Shown here piece by piece: positions 13,296-25,402 of a stretch of 64,000 bases of DNA. Source of the DNA: Rallus limicola. Its lineage: Eukaryota > Chordata > Aves > Gruiformes > Rallidae. The position numbers and the translations under genes were made by a program. A model generated the notes under the pieces. The model searched no databases. It saw only the letters and a program-made list of their open reading frames with translations, and was not told the origin of the DNA. How positions within the stretch are numbered: position 1 is the stretch's first letter; every line of letters starts with the position of its first letter. The DNA lies in NCBI GenBank assembly GCA_022605955.1, contig JAKCOZ010000005.1:53817762-53881761 (forward strand), written 5' to 3'.

Positions 13296-14107
13296 TGTGC
13301 ATTCAGTACGTCACTACTGCAGGGTTCATGGATAAAATGGAGAGCTGCACTATTGCTGTTTAGAAGTGTGACTACACTTACCACAACCACAAGAGAGTCA
13401 CAGAATACACTACTGCCAACACAGTATTACCACCCACAACCGAGTCATGTCACTCACTGTTACCACCTGCAGGCAATGCACAAGGGTCAATATTACAGCC
13501 GCAGCAGGTTCACTGAACACACTATCACAAGTGCACTAAATACTACACCTGTGTTAGTTAATTACCCAAGACTACAAACTTAAAGCATAGCAAATATTCA
13601 CTTACCCATCACTCTGGTAAAGGTTCTCAGTACGTTAACTCAGCCTGCATCATCCTGGCCACGGGGGAAGAGTCTCCTCACAGAGTTGGAAAAGTGGCTC
13701 CCACTTCTCAGACTGAATCCAAGGGGGTTTTATTTGAGTTTTTGTCTGATGTACATGACAGTGGGCAGGACTGTGTCCTGGTGGACAATGCCACCTCAGC
13801 AATCTTCCTTATCTGTTGCATATCTTTGCATTGTCTGGGCTCATTAAGGCCAAATTGGAGACCCTCTGGCTTGCCTTTATCTTACTGCTAGACAGCTAAA
13901 TAGTGGCTTGACTGGGACTTGGGGCATATTGTTTGTTGAAGGAATTCCAAGGCTCAACCCAGGTTTCAGTTTGTTGAACTATGTAGCAGTGCCCATTTAG
14001 TCTCATTTTGCAGGACAACTCAAGACTGAGCTACCTACACAACTCCCCATGGAGCTGCCTCTGCTGAGATGGGGCCTCAAGGCAACTCAAGCCTGAGTTG
14101 CTTTACA
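13296..14107 (-). mobile_element. Candidate solo LTR of an endogenous retrovirus, antisense to the gene
   Basis: The block starts TGTGCATT and ends CTTTACA, giving the TG...CA ends of an LTR. It is flanked by ACCC on both sides (13292-13295 and 14108-14111), a possible short target duplication. Read on the minus strand it has a TATA-like CAAATAAAAC near 13730. Beyond that lies a GGTGATGGG-like purine stretch and a T/G-rich end. Composition differs sharply from the flanking AT-rich intron: the plus strand is ACTAC/CAC-rich at 13360-13560. No coding part of a virus is attached. This is a pattern call without a library match. Confidence 0.4.
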
Positions 14108-14322
14108 ACCCCCCCTACCCCATTCAGAAATTATGGAACGACACATAAACATTGACCCTGCTTGCATTAACACTTCTCCCTGCAAATGTAATTCCAGGCC
14201 TGTGTTTTTAACTGACTTGTAAGACAGAAACCATAAAAAAATTGAGTATTTTTGGTGAGTTGATGCACAGAAACAAGCAGATCTTTGTAAACTCCCCTAT
14301 CATTTTCTCTTTACTCTGACAG

Positions 14323-14463
14323 GTTAGCTTTGAAATCTTGCAGAGCTCTCCTCAGTATGTGCTGAAAAGAGAAGCAGAAACTATTAACAATGGCCTTCAA
14401 GCTATTGAAAAGATGTTGCAACAGAAGAGTGAAAACATTGCAAAAGCCAAAGAAGTTCAGAAG
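14323..14463 (+). CDS. SYNE2: SYNE2 exon 9
   Basis: 141 bp, 47 codons, phase 0 on both sides. Acceptor ACTCTGACAG, donor gtaatc. Encodes VSFEILQSSPQYVLKREAE and a helix ending AKAKEVQK. The 334-bp intron after it is unremarkable. Confidence 0.86.
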
Positions 14464-14797
14464 GTAATCTTGCCAAAAAATTTGTGTGTGTGGAAAGATT
14501 TTTGGTTGTTTCTACAGAGCCTGCTTTAGCAGGACCCTGAAGTGGCCCTCCATTCACTTTATGTCTGTAAAAGGAGAAGCACAAGCAAGCATTTAGTTGG
14601 TGAATATTTACAAATTCTTTCTCACAGGAAAAGACGTGGGGTTTTTTCAACTGTGAATCACACCAGTAGAAGCAGAGTGCTCTGTTCTCATCATATCAGT
14701 TCTGAAATCTTTGCAATTCCACATGCCCCATATGAAGAACTCTGCTGTTATCTTTAATCCTAACCTTGTATTTCATTTCCCCACCCTCCACATGCAG

Positions 14798-14980
14798 CAA
14801 ATCTGGGATATGTTGGACCTTTGGCATTACAAACTCAATGAGCTGGATGCAGAAGTGCACGATATAGTAGAGCAGGATTCCTGCCACGCACAGGAGCTGA
14901 TGGATATCTTAGTGACCCCCCTTCAGCAGTACCAGCAGGTCTCACAACTCGCCGAGCGCAGAACTGCCATTTTAAACAAG
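14798..14980 (+). CDS. SYNE2: SYNE2 exon 10
   Basis: 183 bp, 61 codons, phase 0 on both sides. Acceptor CCACATGCAG, donor gtaaat. Encodes QIWDMLDLWHYKLNELDAE, with the Trp pair of a repeat start, and LVTPLQQYQQVSQLAERR. The next intron (14981-15852) is partly a CR1 copy (15421-15722). Confidence 0.88.
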
Positions 14981-15420
14981 GTAAATGCAAATGTAAAAGT
15001 TTTTTTTTAAAAATCACATCTTATAAAAAGCAAAATAAAGGCTTTGCATTATCCAAGGCTTTCATATGAATAGAGTCAAGTGCCTGCGGTGTCGGCTTAT
15101 TGGAACTAAGAGGTTCTGGAGTGTCAGACATCACCTGCAGCTGTTACCCCAAAGGACCAGCTCTGCATCGTGGTTGACAGGGTTAGCTTGGGGGAATTCA
15201 TGCCCCAGGATAGGTGAGGAGATCGTTCTCTATGACTCTGCTAATGGGCTGTCTGTTCAAGTTACATTGCCAGATAAATCACAACAGTGTGCCCATGAAA
15301 TGTAAGCATCTAAGCAGCAAAATTACCTTTGATTAGAGGAGATAACCTGAAATCTTGAAACTGTTTCAGTAGAACTATGATTTTTATTTCACCATACTAA
15401 TTTATAGTAAGATAGAACTG

Positions 15421-15722
15421 GGTTGGGATGGGATGGAATGGAATAGAATGAAACGTTTTCAGTTGGAAGGGACCAACAAGAATCACCTAGTCCAACTCCC
15501 TGACCACTTCAGGGCTGATCAAAAGGTAAAGCCTGTTGTTAAGGGCGTTGTCCAAATGCCCCTTAAACACTGACAGGCCTGGGGCATCGACCACCTCTCT
15601 GGGAAGCCTGTTCCAGTGTTTGACCACCCTCTTGGTAATGAAATGCTTCCTGATGTCCAGCTTCCCCTAGCACAACTTTGAACTGTTCCCACACATCCTA
15701 TCACTGGATACCAGGGATAAGA
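15421..15722 (-). mobile_element. CR1 LINE 3' fragment
   Basis: Reverse-oriented CR1: a degraded GGAATGGAATAG tail, then GTTGGAAGGGACC, TCCAACTCCCTGACC and the GGAAGCCTGTTCCAGTG block. It ends about 130 bp before exon 11. Confidence 0.93.
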
Positions 15723-15852
15723 GATCAGCAATTTAACTGACCTTGATGAAAATGCATCCTGTTTTCTTTTAAACTTGTCCATGGAGGTGTTTATTCTATA
15801 CAGTGAATAGAAATGCCTTTATGCTTTTTAATAAAATCTTGTCATTTCCTAG

Positions 15853-15990
15853 GCAGCCAACAGAGTGGAAGAGTATGATGAACTCTTGAAGAATGTGAAA
15901 GTTTGGATAGAAAACACCAACTGCTTGCTAAAAGCAGATTTGCAATGTGACTCTGCAAAAAGCTTGTGCAAACATACTGATGACCTTCAG
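15853..15990 (+). CDS. SYNE2: SYNE2 exon 11
   Basis: 138 bp, 46 codons, phase 0 on both sides. Acceptor ATTTCCTAG, donor gtaagt. Encodes AANRVEEYDELLKNVKVWIE and a helix ending HTDDLQ. The intron that follows holds a CR1 remnant and a candidate microexon. Confidence 0.87.
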
Positions 15991-16264
15991 GTAAGTGTTA
16001 ATGCAGATATCTGGTATTGTTAGAATTGCTTGCTCTGTACAGACACAATTTTGCATTCTTAAGTCCTACTGACATACATAATTTACTATTTTCAGTTAAC
16101 CCTTCAATTAAAAATAGTTATAGTTGACACTCATGAAATACAGATAGATACTTTTTGGTGCTGGATATATCTATCTTGTGAAAGTGATGAACTGTAGGAT
16201 ATGTATCTTCCAAAAATATGGGATTGTCTTCTGTTACCCTACGCTGTAATAATTTTTGCTGTCT

Positions 16265-16362
16265 GAATATGTCTGGCTCTTTCTGTGTGATCTAGTCTAG
16301 GTGATCCTGCTCTGGCAGGGGAGTTGGACTACATGATCTTTTGATGTTCTGTGATTCTGTAC
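16265..16362 (+). mobile_element. CR1 LINE 3' tail remnant
   Basis: TGATCTAGTCTAGGTGATCC, then GGGGAGTTGGACTACATGATC and GTTCTGTGATTCTGT, is a short CR1 3' end in plus orientation. Confidence 0.85.
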
Positions 16363-16513
16363 TGTGTGTATGTGAACCAAAAAGATAAAGTGGTATTTTG
16401 ATTTCTGTGTGTTAGATAGAAACTTTGAAGTGAATTGTGATTTGGAAGGCAGTTTTCATTCTATCTTGAATGTCATTTTGCTTGGTAAGAATCAAATGTT
16501 TGTTATATTACAG

Positions 16514-16528
16514 GAAGATCAGAGTCAG
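16514..16528 (+). CDS. SYNE2: Candidate 15-nt SYNE2 microexon (EDQSQ)
   Basis: A TATATTACAG acceptor and a perfect gtaagt donor are separated by only 15 bases, which add five in-frame codons (Glu-Asp-Gln-Ser-Gln) between exons 11 and 12, both phase 0. The polypyrimidine tract is short, as is usual for regulated microexons. A chance match of splice sites cannot be excluded. Confidence 0.35.
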
Positions 16529-17079
16529 GTAAGTGCCAAGAGAATTTATGGCAATTTTGTGTTTGAAATTTGAGCTTTCTGTATGTCCACTCCATAGACC
16601 AAGTGAGAAAGCTGGTGCTCTAAACACAGATTTTTGTATTAAACCTAATAGGAATTCCATATAAGAAGAGGCTGACTGTTCTGGATTGATATATTACAAA
16701 GCCACAATGAGGAGATTGTGATTTCCAAAATCTGTGAATGTTTTTGTGACAAAAGCTTGTTGTCTCTGATGTCTGTGGTTTGGAGTGGTTTATGTGTCCT
16801 GGGCTGGGAAACTAGTGAACTGGGAAATGCACCCAAGGCGTGCATTAGAGTTCAGACATCCATTCAGTCCTTTCCTTCAGTGCACTGCATGCATTTCTTG
16901 CAACCCTTGCTGTTCTTAATGAAGATATTTGCTGTACTTAATCCAAAAGCCCATCCAGTTAGCTGCAGGAGAAATGAAGAATCTTTTTGTCGTGCAGGAG
17001 TGGTCAGTATTTTGCTACATCTGCTGTCTGATGTCTCTATGAAACATTCATAATCACCAAGCTCTTCTTTTGTCTCCAG

Positions 17080-17265
17080 ATGGCTTTGGAAGACTCAGAG
17101 CAAAAGCAAAATCTTCTACACGGTGTTTACTTGGAGCTGGAGGAGCTAACACCAGTCTTTGAAACAGAGAACGTAGTGCAGCAGCTACATGAAATAGATG
17201 ATCAAGTGGCAACTTTACAGCATGAGATAGCAGAGATTCTTCCACAGATCCAGCATGTGGCTGAT
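17080..17265 (+). CDS. SYNE2: SYNE2 exon 12
   Basis: 186 bp, 62 codons, phase 0 on both sides. Acceptor TTTTGTCTCCAG, donor gtaagt. Encodes MALEDSEQKQNLLHG, YLELEELTPVFETEN and HEIAEILPQIQHVAD. The Met is an internal codon. The next intron (17266-18015) contains a CR1 fragment at 17487-17632. Confidence 0.88.
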
Positions 17266-17486
17266 GTAAGTCTGGGTGCTTCATCATCCATTATGAAATA
17301 CAGCTTATATTGTCTGCATAGAAAAAAGGTGTGCTGGTTTTAGTAGGTGTGCCAAGTGAGGAAATTAATTGTTTGGAAATAAACCATCAAAAGGTGCTTG
17401 ATATCTAATTACGTGTAAAGTTCAGGAGTATCGATGTAACTCAGTGTTTAGGAAATGAAACACAGGAGGGAACATGTCCAGATACC

Positions 17487-17632
17487 AACACAGGTGGTGC
17501 TGGTGGCCAACCAGCTGCTTTGCTGGTGGTCCTGGTGAACAAGTTGATCGTGACACAGCAACATGGCCTTGCAGCAAGAAGGCCAACAGCATCCTCGACT
17601 GCCTGAGCAGAAGTGTAGTCAGGAAGTCCATG
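17487..17632 (+). mobile_element. CR1 LINE fragment
   Basis: AACATGGCCTTGCAGCAAG, then AAGGCCAACAGCATCCT and GACTGCCTGAGCAG, corresponds to the CR1 segment lying a few hundred bases before the 3' end. No CR1 tail follows. Confidence 0.75.
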
Positions 17633-18015
17633 GGTGCAGTTTTTCTTTTTGGCACCTGTGAGATCATATGTGGGTGCAGTGCCCAGTTTTAGGTTTCCCA
17701 GTATAAAAAAGATATAGGCATACCTGGAGTGAGTCCAGGAAGGTCATCAGGTTGGTTGGAAGGTATAGCGCAGGGTGGAAGAGGAAAGGGTTTAAAACAT
17801 ACCTGGAGACTTTAGATACTGAATTCCTCCAGAAGTTAATATGATACCTAATTTATAATTACTAGCCTTTTGATTGGTAGCATCCATTAACCTATCCTGC
17901 ATATAATACACTTTTTTTTCAGTATTTTTTTAAAAATTTAAGTGAAAGAGAGAAATGCAAGCTGGCTTTGGTATCTGCACTATCTACAAATAGTCTCTTT
18001 GTTCCCAAAATCTAG

Positions 18016-18138
18016 GAATTGGATGCCATTGAATCTCATGTGAAAGTGTTTGAAAAGGACATTGCCAAAATGAAGACAATCCTGTCATCAGAAGATTTGT
18101 TGGAATTTTCTCTTAAAGACCAACTTAAACATGGACAG
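18016..18138 (+). CDS. SYNE2: SYNE2 exon 13
   Basis: 123 bp, 41 codons, phase 0 on both sides. Acceptor CAAAATCTAG, donor gtctgt, which is weak. Encodes ELDAIESHVKVFEKDIAK and DLLEFSLKDQLKHGQ. The 752-bp intron after it shows nothing recognisable. Confidence 0.84.
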
Positions 18139-18890
18139 GTCTGTGAAAACGCCTATATCATATTTTTTCCCCTATATATTTACACATAAGTTAGCATAAA
18201 TGTGCTTTCACAAGGATCAGGATGTTTTGTGACTGCAAACTGCTATGAACAAGTTTTTAGTATGACTTCAAAATGTTAGTATCACACAAATTCTAACTCT
18301 TGGGTCAGACTGACAGTATTATTTCAGTTACGTTTTTGGCTACACGTGTCTATATTAGCAATCCAGGAAGAGTGCATTGGTAGGGCAAAGCCAGTGGTTC
18401 AAAGGACCTGATATCCATGTTGTATGTGTCTTGGGGGTTTACCTTGGACTGGTCCTGTAGAAACTACATCCATTAGCAGCTGGGTGTCTTCAGGAGCTCT
18501 TGTGGAGAGTATTTTCTGCTTGAGATTCACTTGAAAGGATTCCAGTTTGCATGGTGCAAGATAACTGCTCAGTGGAAACCCTAAGGTGAGAATGTTGGAA
18601 GATCTCTTCAGGAAGTACAGCCACAATTGTAATTAGTCTGAATGTGACCCTTTTCTTGTCATTGTGCAAACTTCAAGTATGTATATACAGAAAAAGCAGA
18701 ATTATAAATGTGAGTTTTATCATCTTTATCTGCTTTAGACAACCTCACTCTGGATTTCCAGTTAGTTCTTCCTTCTTAGATAGGAAACTCACCATAGAGA
18801 ACTTTGGCACATCATGACAGAATTATAAATTTTTGGTGTTGATTCTTCCAACTTGGTATCACATCCATCATCTATCCTGTATCCCCACAG

Positions 18891-19073
18891 GTTATACTTG
18901 ATCATGTTGGTCCCATGCAGAAGACCATTATTCGTATACAGTCCTATGAAGAAGCACTTCAGCTACCAGGGATAAAAATGCCACCTTTCTCAGTCTTCCA
19001 AAGAGCAAAACAACTCTTGAGAGATTTGAAGAAATTAGAAAAAGTTACTAAGGAACAAAATGACCTGTTGGAG
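18891..19073 (+). CDS. SYNE2: SYNE2 exon 14
   Basis: 183 bp, 61 codons, phase 0 on both sides. Acceptor ATCCCCACAG, donor gtaatt. Encodes VILDHVGPMQKTIIRIQSY, a proline-containing turn LPGIKMPPFS, and a helix ending KEQNDLLE. A CR1 copy begins only about 50 bp after the donor. Confidence 0.88.
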
Positions 19074-19124
19074 GTAATTGATAATTGGTATTCTTTTTAC
19101 TGCCATCTGAACCACCTTTATTAT

Positions 19125-19716
19125 TCCTGGGCTGCATCACAAGAAGTGTGTCCAGGAGATCAAGAGAGGTGATTCTGCTCCTCTACTCTGCTCTGCTGAG
19201 ACCTCACCTGGAATATTGTGTCCAGATTTGGAGCCCTCAACACAAGAAAGAACATGAACCTGTTGCAGCCAGAGAAATGATAAGAGGGCTAAAGCACCTC
19301 TCCTATGAAGACAGGCTGGGAGAGTTGGGCTTGTTCAGCCTAGAGAAAACAAGGCTCTAGGGGAACCTTATAGCGCCCTGCCAATACCTTAAAGGTGCCT
19401 ATGAGAGAGCTGTGGAAGAACTGTTCACCAGGGCAAGTAGCACTAGGATGAGGGATAATGGTTTTGAACTAGAAAGGAGAAAATTTAGGTTGGATATTAG
19501 GAAAAAAATCTTAAATATGAGGGTGGTGGATCACTGGAACAGGTTGCCCAGAGAGGTAGTTGAAGGCTACATCCCTGGAGATACTGAAGGTCAGGCTTGA
19601 TGGGGCTCTGAGCGACCTGATCTAGTGAAGATGTCCATGCTCACTGCAGAGAGTTGGATAGATGGGCTGTAAAGGTCCCTTCCAACCTCACACATTCTAT
19701 GATTGTATGATTCTAT
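19125..19716 (+). mobile_element. CR1 LINE 3' end, about 590 bp
   Basis: Long CR1 3' part in plus orientation: TCCTGGGCTGCATCA, CTCCTCTACTCTGCTCTGCT, GAAGAACTGTTCACC, GGTTGGATATTAGG, GGTGGTGGATCACTGG and the tail CATTCTATGATTGTATGATT. The remaining frame of the CR1 polymerase end is broken by stops (for example after AGAAAACAAGGCTC). It is the longest transposon in the window and closely resembles the copy at 56451-56801. Confidence 0.96.
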
Positions 19717-22700
19717 TTTATAATAATTTAGAGCTCTAGGCAATATTGGTTTTACAGCCATGCAGTACACCTGCTATGTCTTCTACGTAATGGTTTGGGG
19801 ATTTTTTTTAATTTTGGGGTTTTTCCTGTGTAATTTGTTACTGCAACAAAAGGTGCACTGGATAGTCTTGAAATTCATTTCAGATTCCAGTTCAGTCACA
19901 ACTGACACCATCTGCTGAATTCAGCACATTGTGAAAGAATGAAGGCCAAGTGTCTTTACGACCCAGGTTTGCACAACTGATACTTGAAGTGCAGTGTTAC
20001 ATGCAGGTGCTCACATCTGCAACGTTCAAGTCCTTAAACTTACCTTGAACATAGAAATTCTTTGTTGACAGCCATTAGATAGAAATTGCTGACAATGAAT
20101 AGCAGAAAGTTTTTTCCTGAATCAGTGAGCCAGGAAAGTGACTGTTTTCTACTGCTGTCACTTGGTCAATTCATTGTTGTGATGGAGGTCAACTCCTGCC
20201 CTCAGAAGCTGCCGTGCAAGGATGGGTCTGTGTAGGTGATGATGTGACAGGGGGCTTGGGAGATGCTTTTGGCCAGACCAGGTTTGGAACACAGATGTGA
20301 TACAGCAGCAGCGGTGTCACACATGGCTGTAGAAGTTAATGCTGGCGTGTCAGTGAGCCACTCATGGACAGTAAGGGTTATGAAACAGCTGGGCTGGCTC
20401 GAAACCTCAAGTAGTACTATGCAGCACTTCACTGAGCAATGTGGTTTTACCAGCTTAAGAAGGTTTTAATTCAGGGATATCTGCATCATGCTCCATTGCC
20501 CAGGGTAGATATACTTGGAGGAAATCTGGGGTTCAGTTATGCATGTTTCCCATATCAGCAGAGGTATGAAAATTCTCATGGAACCATCCATTTCTCAGCA
20601 GGATGATAGCAGCACCGAGAAAAATGGTACAGTGTTTTTGTTGATTTGGTTTTCCAAACTTATTACAATAAAGCAGAATGCTTAGAACATCTAACCTTAC
20701 CAGGCAGACACAAGTAGCAGCTAAAACATCAATGTCAATCTTTGATTTTCAGTTTGTGAAATTCAGAGCACCACACCAAGAGAAAAACTCAAGCATGCTA
20801 CATGTCTGATGCATGCTTGGAGTACAGAAAAAAGCAATGACTATGTGAGATCCCTGTGATCCCCATGGTCCTTTTTTAGTCCATACAATTTCTTATGTCT
20901 GAAAAATGGATGTACCTTTTTCAGAGAATTACCAGATGAAATACTCAATTTTCAAAATACTTCAAACCCATCAGAAGCAGGGTGCTTTGCAATTTCAAAG
21001 TGTTATCATGAGACCTCTACCTGCTTTGTGGAGTGTTAGGTCAAGGATTAGACTTTTCTCCTTTTTAAAACAGCTGTTACTTTTTTTTTGCTCAGCATTT
21101 GCCTCTGTCTTACAGACATCCAACAATCTGTAGCTGAGTGAAATTTCTTTGTGAGAAAACAGATGGGAAAAATTGCAATTCTTGGCAGCAAGGATATCAA
21201 ACTGTACAAACCCCCCCCCATCTTCCAGTCCATTTGCATGGGTTGAAAGCAACAGCACTACAATACAAGTCTAGCACCAGCTAAGATGTAACAAAGCAAA
21301 AAGGCTATTAAAGGATGGCATTTTGAGTGCTTCATTAGAAAGGAAAGTGTCCTGATAGAGAGGAAAGCAAATGGGAAGCAAGCTTGCTGTACAAATTATA
21401 TAGAGAGGTGTGGCTTTTTTTCCCATGGGATTAGTTTTTAAATTGTAGTCTTTGGATGTGTTTGCCTGTATTTTGCTATCAGTGATGCAATAGGATATTG
21501 CCCTACTAACTTTTGTATAATTAAGCCTGTAATAGTGAAACTGCTTTGGGCAAGATTTTAGGTGGCTTAGATATGTGTCTCAGGTTACCCTCTGTTTTTT
21601 ATTATGGCCTGCACCACACCCATCACTACCTAAAGAACGTCATCAGGAAGAGGAGGTGGAAGCCACAGCTGCTGCTGCTAGTTTTCTGTGTGAGAGTGGC
21701 AGTATTTGCATATTTGATGATTTACTGTGCTCAGTTTTAGTGAGCTCTTCCTTAACAAATACAGTGCCTGCCTGCTCTTGCGCTGTGGGCAGGTGGGCCT
21801 TTTCCATGGGTAGGTCTTCCAGTATTACCACACTATGAAGAGTGAAGAGCAAATGGTAAGCAGGAAATAACTCAAAAGAGGGGTAACACTGCTAAGGAGA
21901 CACTCAGTCCCACAGATTGGGCATAATTTATCTTACATTCAGTCCTATTCATGAGGAAGTGAAGATACTAGTAAAAGGATCTCCCTTTTAGAAGGACTTT
22001 TAGTTTTTCATTAAAAACAAGCAGGAGAAAAACTGTTTCCCCACATGCACACCCCCTCCACACACGCCCCCCCTCCTCCTCTGATTCCTCTGGCCACAAT
22101 TAAATATCTTCCTCTAAATTTGCCTTTTTTTTTAAAGTGGGGAATATATGATGCCATGACAAACTCTGACTGACAGATTCTGCACAAACAGCAAAGCGTG
22201 GGGTTTGATGAGGTATTTGCCATCACTGTGTCATGAATAAAGGTGAATTTGGCTGTTTGTAAGGTATAATGCATTATCCTATAAGGAAAGAAGAAGCTCA
22301 CACAAAGTAGAAATACTTAGAGTTTTTATAGGAAGTATTCAAATCATCAGATACTGCAGTTGGCTGCAGCTTCTGCCTGGTGTACAGCACAGTTCAGGTT
22401 GGGTCAGTGCAGAGCTAGCTGGCAGTAAAGACCTGAGCACCAATAAAAAACAGGTAGGCTTTCTTACTTAATATGAAACACTGTATTAATTATGTCATTA
22501 AATATGCTCCATTTTCATTTTATAGCCAAACTCATAGCTTTACTCTGGAGTAAGCAAAGGTGTGCTCCCAGACAGGACACCCCACTGTATTTGACTTCTG
22601 GATAAAGCAGTTTGTTTGTCTTAAGCAAGCAAATAATAAACGTTGTGAGGATGGGCTCCAGCAAAGTTAGAACAAACAGAGTTTCATTTACATTTAACTA

Positions 22701-22811
22701 CAGATGCAAAGGAGGCTTCAGTACTCTGCTGTACAAGTTTGTTGCATGACTGACTAGTTTGTTTCTGTAGTACTTCATTTGAAATTCTTGATGAGGATTA
22801 CTATTCCACAG
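19717..22811 (+). other. Large intron segment without recognised content
   Basis: Three kilobases of intron between a CR1 copy and exon 15. Only a nine-base C run near 21213, a T run near 21081 and short purine stretches stand out. Open frames here are short, on both strands, and lack splice context. Confidence 0.6.
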
Positions 22812-22937
22812 GAAGCTCTACAGAAAACTGAGGAATGTGAACAAGAAATTGAAAAGTTGAAACAATTCTTAAAGGACCACTGGGCTGAAATATCACATGA
22901 AGATCAACCACTGGCTCAGAAGACTAATTGTCCAGAG
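22812..22937 (+). CDS. SYNE2: SYNE2 exon 15
   Basis: 126 bp, 42 codons, phase 0 on both sides. Acceptor CTATTCCACAG, donor gtgggt. Encodes EALQKTEECEQEIEKLKQF, a helix with DHWAEI, and QKTNCPE. The following intron (22938-25207), 2.3 kb, has no recognised repeat or gene. Confidence 0.87.
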
Positions 22938-25207
22938 GTGGGTTTCATAGTTTTCACTCTCATGTCTATTACTTGTCCTGACTAATACCTATCACGATGA
23001 TGTGGAGCACTGAGAGACAGCAGGGTGCTTCTCCTCACCACAGTCAGGCAGGCAATTGTATGCCATAATGTGACTCTGCATACTTAAGTTGACATATGCA
23101 AAGAGGTATTACAGTTGATGTTAGTTTGAAAGTTGAGTGTATCTTTCATAGTATATTTCTTACTGACTTTGATGTGTCTGTCAACTTCTAAGGAAAACTC
23201 AGAGTGCTGGTTTTGTGACAGCTGACAGCTGTTCTGGTGAAACAATATGCAATGCTGATGGCTTTGATGCCTGTGCTCAGCATCCTGTTAATGTTTTTGG
23301 GGTAGTAGCTTGGGATAGTGCATAAGGTGAGAATTAAGCCCATTTCTGATCTCTGACCATGCAATGTTTCTTCTGGTGGTTCTGGTTAGGGTTAGATTCT
23401 TTAGACTCCTTTCCTCATCCTCACTACCACATGGTGTTTTCATCAACTCATAAATGTGTTGCTTGTCTCTCTGCAGTCGACTGCTTTCTGTAATGGATTA
23501 ATTTATAATTTAATGCAAAAATAAGATGTGTTCTAAGGACAGAGCTGCAGAAGTCAGGAAATGGCTAATTAAGTTTAATAACTATTTATAAAATGCCTCT
23601 GAAATGCTCAGCTTTTTGCCATTAGACACAGTACAGTTAACACACATACATTGTACTTACCTAATAATTATAACCACTTGGTAGGCTTCTAAGTACATAG
23701 CTGCTCTGCTCTCAGGTGGTTAGATGTTAGAGGCTTTAGGCTAATACTAAGCATGACTCGTTTTCTGATTCTTTCTTGGTCTTGTCTTTGAGTAGAAGAC
23801 TTCCTTGTTTAGAGGAAAACCTGTGTCACAATTGTAACATTTTATGAATAAAAATGGGCAATTCTATTACCTATCTTATTGAGGGGCTTCAGATGTTAAT
23901 AAAGATTTGGTTTCTGAGAAGGTTTTTGGCTACTTTGTGAATCGGTAGCTGATGAGTGCATGCTGTAAAGTCTCCCTCTGATGAAACAAATAGAAATTCT
24001 GTTTGTAGTGTACATTTATAAAATTATGCCAAATTATGATGGATGGCTGTTTGTTCTTTCCCCTACTTTTAGATGATTTTACCTTGTTGGTTTTGAGTGT
24101 ATGAAAGGAAAAAAAAATCCTTCTCTGAGCAGAGTTCCCATGTCCTTTGAAAATTTTCTGAAGAGGAAGCTGTAGTTGACATGGAACCAGCAGTCTTACT
24201 GCTTTCATCTGTCACAGATTATTACTTGGATAGCATTCTTCACACTATAACAGAGCATGGTGTGGAATCAGTCCTGTTATTATATCAAGCCTAGCATCAA
24301 ATCCTGCTCTGCTGGACTGAGTTCAGTGGGATTTTTAGCCACATTTCGGTTTTCTGAACAAGCAAGAGTGCTTCAAAGAGCTTTAGCTCTTTCAGTAATT
24401 GAGTGGGGCATTTTATTCCTTGCCCTGTCTTACGTTGTTATTTGTTGTGCTTTCTTTGCTCACCTGGAGACTGGGTGGTAAGGAAAGGCACTTCCAGAAA
24501 GCTCTGAGGGCAGAATACTGGCTAGAGCAATAGTCATGGCCAGGGAGAAGACCAAGACAGATTTCTTTCCCCATTTGTTCATGCAGAGATACTTGGGTTG
24601 TTATTTAATCCCTGCAGAACATTAAATATTTTCCTTGTACTTTGTTGGAGGACATTGGTCCCAACATTACATTCAAAGCCATGGGGTAGTTTTGTCCCTA
24701 GCCATGTCACTGAAACCCAGCCAATGGTTTGTGTTTCCTTCTTTTAGGCAAGCTTTAGCAAAGAGGACTCAGCCCTGAGCCACCCTTTTTGCTGTCTTTG
24801 CCCTTGTCAAGGTTTTGTATCAGGTTTCCAGAGAAGGTAGTTGGAAGTAACATCACCTGCTCTGACACACACAGTAATGTCACCCAGCAGCATTCCCTGT
24901 CCTGAAGGAAACTCATATTCCCATGGCTATGCAGGACCTAGTTAGAAGTAATTATCCAGTCTTTCCTATCTCCTTCCAGTATACCAACCTCTGCATTACA
25001 GGCAGCAAGTGCTGTCCTGTCCTGAGCTGAATCTGCACGTGTCTGGACATCTTCTGCAGTGGCAATGGGGAACTGTCCCAATGCCCTGAAAAAGCAAAAA
25101 GGGCAAATAGCCCCAGTCCCAGTAAGACGCATCACTGGTATTATCTGTTACATTACTGCTTAGATAGGTAAGAAAAATGGATCCTTACAAATGTTGTTAC
25201 TCCTTAG

Positions 25208-25402
25208 GGAGAAATGGAAGCTGTAAAAGAAGAAATCGTAAAGCTGTGCCAAAAAAAGGAAGATATCCTCACTGGGATGAAAAATTCCATGTCTGAGCTT
25301 CACCAGCGCTTACAGCAAGACGTGCCTGAGTCAGAAGATGAACCCACAGCTTCTGAGTTAACACAAAGTGATTTGATTGGGACTGATGTTTCTGGTCAGC
25401 AG
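25208..25402 (+). CDS. SYNE2: SYNE2 exon 16, start of an acidic linker
   Basis: 195 bp, 65 codons, phase 0 on both sides. Acceptor ACTCCTTAG, donor gtaagc. The first 37 residues are helical (GEMEAVKEEIVKLCQKKED); the rest is acidic and Ser/Thr-rich (VPESEDEPTASELTQSD), marking the change from repeats to a linker. The 592-bp intron after it is plain. Confidence 0.87.
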
